Source: Verrucomicrobiia bacterium
GTDB lineage: Bacteria; Verrucomicrobiota; Verrucomicrobiae; Limisphaerales; UBA11358
DNA: 9,879 bases
Direction of reading: 5' to 3'
NCBI GenBank assembly: GCA_030042375.1
Contig: JASHZU010000497.1
Coordinates: 1-9,879, forward strand
A program made the position numbers and the translations under genes. Shown here piece by piece: positions 7,612 to 9,879 of this stretch. The notes beneath the pieces were generated by a model. That model searched no databases, was not told where the DNA came from, and was given only the letters and a program-made list of their open reading frames with translations. Position 1 is the first letter of the stretch. Each line of letters opens with the position of its first letter.

Positions 7612-7619
7612 GATATGTT
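7592..7619 (+). promoter_or_regulatory. Candidate sigma-70-type promoter for tetR
   Basis: TTGACT (7592-7597) is a 5/6 match to the -35 consensus. It is separated by 16 nt from TATGTT (7614-7619), a 4/6 match to the -10 box. Transcription would start about 50 nt before the tetR ATG. The overlap with the palindrome at 7588-7611 supports negative autoregulation. The boxes are read by eye and the start point is not established. Confidence 0.5.
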
Positions 7620-7672
7620 TTCGGTGTGACCCGGAAAATTCGGGAACAAAATTGAGATAAAAGAAAAAAGTT

Positions 7673-8281
7673 ATGGGCCGTGTCAGTGATGCAAAACAAA
7701 GGTTGATGGATGCCGTATTGGAACTGCTTTGGACAGGTTCGTACGGCAGCACCACCATTGACCAGATCTGCGAGAAGGCCGAGGTCAAGAAAGGCAGTTT
7801 TTATTATTTTTTTGAGTCCAAGGCGGAGTTGGCCGAAGTCGCTCTTATGGACAGCTGGGAGTCCAAGCAGGCGGAGTTGGACAGAATTTTTTCGCCCATG
7901 GTTCCACCTTTGGAACGAATTCGAAAATATTGCGATTTTAGCTATAATTATCAGCTGGAAATCAGGAAAAAATATGGGAGAACCCTGGGTTGTCCCCAGT
8001 TTTGCCTGGGTGCGGAGGTTTCCACCCAGGAAGAACGGTTACAAAAGAAAATCCAACAAGTTTTGGATTATAAACGCCGTTATTTGGAGTCGGCCGTCCG
8101 CGACGCTCATGCAGCGGGGCTCATCAATGCCCCCGACGCTGCGGTCAAAGCGCGGATGATCCTGGCTTATTACGAAGGGTTGTTGACGCAGGCGCGGATT
8201 GAAAATGATGTGGAAGTCTTGCGTGACACGGTGGGTGGCATTTTTGCCCTGCTGGGGGTTAAAGAAGGCGTAGCCGCTTAA
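7673..8281 (+). CDS. TetR/AcrR-family transcriptional repressor
   Basis: A 202-residue one-component regulator. The N-terminal TetR DNA-binding domain has its helix-turn-helix at about 27-47: 'TTIDQICEKAEVKKGSFYYF', followed by 'FESKAELAEVAL', the classic TetR_N signature. The all-alpha C-terminal ligand domain carries 'LGCPQFCLGAEVS' (C107, C111), which corresponds to the GCxxGN-like helix motif of one AcrR/YcdC-type subgroup; a second Cys four residues on is notable. Length is normal for the family. The ligand is unknown, but the RND adaptor gene downstream makes a toxic compound or metabolite exported by that pump likely (inference). The ATG at 7673 is the first in frame, with only a weak purine-rich ribosome binding site. 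The palindrome upstream indicates autorepression. The upstream response-regulator gene is probably a separate transcription unit, since a promoter and operator intervene. Confidence 0.93.
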   Translation: MGRVSDAKQRLMDAVLELLWTGSYGSTTIDQICEKAEVKKGSFYYFFESKAELAEVALMDSWESKQAELDRIFSPMVPPLERIRKYCDFSYNYQLEIRKKYGRTLGCPQFCLGAEVSTQEERLQKKIQQVLDYKRRYLESAVRDAHAAGLINAPDAAVKARMILAYYEGLLTQARIENDVEVLRDTVGGIFALLGVKEGVAA

Positions 8282-8294
8282 TTTTTTTGGGCAT

Positions 8295-8318
8295 TTATTT
8301 TACTAAACAGACAACTAT
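8295..8318. promoter_or_regulatory. Diverged copy of the TetR palindrome (site 2)
   Basis: This stretch between tetR and the 98-aa gene matches the reverse complement of site 1 at 17 of 24 positions, including an unbroken CAACTAT (8312-8318) and ACTA (8302-8305). Its own dyad symmetry is weak (6 of 12), so it would be a lower-affinity or half-site operator. A possible -10 box, TATTAA, overlaps its end (8316-8321), but I see no convincing -35. If real, it lets the repressor control the efflux operon separately from itself. Confidence 0.5.
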
Positions 8319-8332
8319 TAAGGGGAGAAAAA

Positions 8333-8629
8333 ATGAAGACAAATCAAGCAACAGCATATGTGAAGATCGTGCCGAAGTCATGGATCGCTTCAGGCCGGAT
8401 ACTGATTGTCGGTATCGAACGAGCCAAACGGGAGCTTGCCGCTGAGCATAAATTCGAATTGCCGGAGCGATTGTTCCGCGTGGCTTTGAACGAAGCCGAG
8501 GCGCTCGCATGGGAAACGGAATATCCGCAGCTCGTTTTTCCGACGCTGGCTGAGGAAAAGATTGAAGCGATTTCGGCGTGGTATAACCGCGGAGAATCGT
8601 TGCACAGCAACTATGCGATGGCCGTCTGA
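8333..8629 (+). CDS. Orphan 98-aa protein between tetR and the RND adaptor
   Basis: I do not recognise this protein as a named family. It has a strong Shine-Dalgarno, AAGGGGAG (8320-8327), 5 nt before the ATG, one of the best in the window, so it is very likely translated. It has no signal peptide or membrane segment and looks cytoplasmic. It begins with a basic, beta-like segment ('AYVKIVPKSWIASGRILIVG'), then a predicted amphipathic helix ('RAKRELAAEHKFELPERLFR'). The second half is aromatic and acidic: 'NEAEALAWETEYPQLVFP', then 'LAEEKIEAISAWYNRGESL'. It sits 51 nt after tetR, behind the possible second operator, and 69 nt before the adaptor gene, so it is probably co-regulated with the efflux pump. 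A pump accessory or a co-regulator are guesses only. Confidence 0.8.
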   Translation: MKTNQATAYVKIVPKSWIASGRILIVGIERAKRELAAEHKFELPERLFRVALNEAEALAWETEYPQLVFPTLAEEKIEAISAWYNRGESLHSNYAMAV

Positions 8630-8698
8630 ATCGCGCCGCAAGAATTCACAAAAAAAATCTGACGCAATGTCCATCGGAGAAGGAGCCATTCGTCATTA

Positions 8699-9856
8699 AT
8701 GAGGAAGAAGAAAATTATGAAAATAAAATTGGTTCGATTTGGTTTGTTGGGATTGGTCTGGCTCGTTGTTTCAATCGTATTTACTGGTTGCGGACATGGA
8801 GCCGCGCAACAGCAAATGCCGCCGCCGCAGGTGACCGTTGCGCCGGTGGAGCAGAAAGATGTTGTCGAGTGGAGCGAATTCACCGGGCGGGTTGAGCCGG
8901 TGGAGTCCGTGGAAGTGCGTCCGCGCGTGTCTGGTTACATCCAGGAGGTCCGTTTTCATTCGGGCCAATTGGTGAAGAAAGGCGATGTGCTCTTTGTGAT
9001 TGATCCACGCTGGAACCAGGCGGTTTTTGATCAGCGTCAGGCCGAGTATGACCAGGCCAAACGCGAAGAGGACCGTTCGGCGGATTTGCTGGCGAACAAA
9101 GCCATATCGGTGGAAGAATCCGACGCGCGCAAGGCTCATTATGAAGAGACAAAAGCGGCGCTGGAATCCGCCCGTCTTGATCTGGAATATACCGAAGTAC
9201 GCGCGCCCATTAGCGGGCGGGTTAGTCGCGAACTTTTAACAGTGGGAAATTACGCTAGCGGCGTGGCTGGAGCCGCGTCCCTGCTCACGACGATTGTTTC
9301 CGTGGACCCGGTCTATGTTTATGCCGACGTTGACGAGGATTCTTATCTGAAATTTAACGCCCTGGTCCATGCCAAACAACTCGGTAATGATGGCGACGAT
9401 GAAATTCCAGTGCAAATGGAGTTGGCGGATGAAGATGGCTTTCCGCATGCGGGCCACATTGAATCATTTGACAACCACCTCGATGCGGGCATGGGCAGCA
9501 TTCTTTTGCGCGCCGTCTTTACCAATGACGACGGCAGCCTTGTGCCGGGATTGTTCGCGCGGATTCGTATTCCTCTGAGCGACCGTCATCCGGCCTTGCT
9601 GGTCGATGAACGTGCCATTGGCACCGACTTGTCGCAAAAATTCGTGCTCGTTCTCACGCCCACGAATACGGTGGCTTATCAGCCAGTCCAACTTGGCCCC
9701 CTCGTTGAAGGCCAGCGTATTATCCGTACTGGTTTGAAGCCAGGCGACGAAATTGTTGTTGATGGCTTGGAACGCGTCCGTCCGGGAATGCCCGTCTCTG
9801 CGGAAAAAGAATTAACCGAAGCGGCGTCGGCGGATGCCCAAACCGTTCGGCGCTGA
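8699..9856 (+). CDS. RND efflux periplasmic adaptor (membrane fusion) lipoprotein
   Basis: An AcrA/MexA-type adaptor that links an inner-membrane RND transporter to an outer-membrane channel. The N-terminus is a lipoprotein signal, 'LVWLVVSIVFTGC', with lipobox Cys31, so it is probably anchored to the inner membrane by lipid. The first half of the lipoyl domain is 'VEVRPRVSGYIQEVRFHSGQ' (from about residue 71). The alpha-helical hairpin follows (about 103-165, with 'FDQRQAEYDQAKREEDRSAD'), and 'LDLEYTEVRAPISGRVSREL' completes the lipoyl fold. Beta-barrel and membrane-proximal domains extend to about residue 370 ('GLKPGDEIVVDGLERVRPGM'). The 385-residue length is normal. Two starts are possible: ATG 8699 (13 nt after GGAGAAGGAG) or ATG 8717, preceded by AGGAAG with a better 9-nt gap; the lipobox is retained either way. 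The pump gene is expected just past the window end; the last 23 bases (9857-9879) hold no recognisable gene. Confidence 0.95.
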   Translation: MRKKKIMKIKLVRFGLLGLVWLVVSIVFTGCGHGAAQQQMPPPQVTVAPVEQKDVVEWSEFTGRVEPVESVEVRPRVSGYIQEVRFHSGQLVKKGDVLFVIDPRWNQAVFDQRQAEYDQAKREEDRSADLLANKAISVEESDARKAHYEETKAALESARLDLEYTEVRAPISGRVSRELLTVGNYASGVAGAASLLTTIVSVDPVYVYADVDEDSYLKFNALVHAKQLGNDGDDEIPVQMELADEDGFPHAGHIESFDNHLDAGMGSILLRAVFTNDDGSLVPGLFARIRIPLSDRHPALLVDERAIGTDLSQKFVLVLTPTNTVAYQPVQLGPLVEGQRIIRTGLKPGDEIVVDGLERVRPGMPVSAEKELTEAASADAQTVRR

Positions 9857-9879
9857 TGCTGTTTTAGTCACAAGCTTTT

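Noticed and set aside
7592..7614. Promoter pairing TTGACT with TATGAT (7609-7614).
   Set aside because: The spacer would be only 11 nt, too short for a sigma-70-type promoter. The TATGTT at 7614-7619 with a 16-nt spacer fits better.
7630..7644. Short inverted repeat CCCG/CGGG in the tetR leader.
   Set aside because: The stem is only 4 to 6 bp with a small loop and no U-run, too weak to call a terminator or riboswitch.
7710..8159. A 149-codon open frame on the + strand inside tetR.
   Set aside because: It is a shifted frame fully within the clear TetR-family gene, with no recognisable domain.

Overview
The window looks like chromosome from a Verrucomicrobiota bacterium, probably near Pedosphaera/Limisphaerales. 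This is inferred from the mix of traits, not from a marker gene. The traits are a type II pseudopilin with a C-terminal H-X9-DG motif, secreted beta-rich enzymes ending in a small domain that closes with 'FYR', a sensor kinase with a long periplasmic region preceding a NarL/DegS-type kinase core, weak Shine-Dalgarno sequences, and mid-range GC. All convincing genes lie on the + strand. I see no rRNA, tRNA, CRISPR array or mobile element, and no gene-free stretch above 300 bases.

Region 1 (1-1080): the 3' end of a large secreted protein with a carbohydrate-binding-like beta-sandwich and a C-terminal beta-domain, followed by a strong GC-rich hairpin.

Region 2 (1082-7574): a probable polysaccharide-sensing and degradation cluster. 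In order it holds an H-X9-DG pseudopilin, a modular GH16 beta-glucanase (N-terminal binding module, GH16 domain, C-terminal beta-domain), a second compact GH16 glucanase, a membrane sensor histidine kinase, and its LuxR-type response regulator. Gaps are 60, 19, 14 and 25 nt, so the last four genes are probably co-transcribed. The simplest model is that exported endo-beta-1,3(4)-glucanases cut a laminarin-like polymer while the kinase/regulator pair senses an envelope signal and controls the cluster or related genes. The kinase sensor region appears to be two tandem copies of a two-domain, OB-fold-like unit.

Region 3 (7575-9879): an efflux module. A TetR/AcrR repressor is preceded by a near-perfect 24-bp palindrome that overlaps a plausible promoter. 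It is followed by a 98-aa orphan protein and an RND periplasmic adaptor lipoprotein; the pump gene presumably lies just beyond the window. A second, diverged copy of the palindrome lies between tetR and the 98-aa gene. This suggests the repressor controls both itself and the efflux operon, including the orphan protein.
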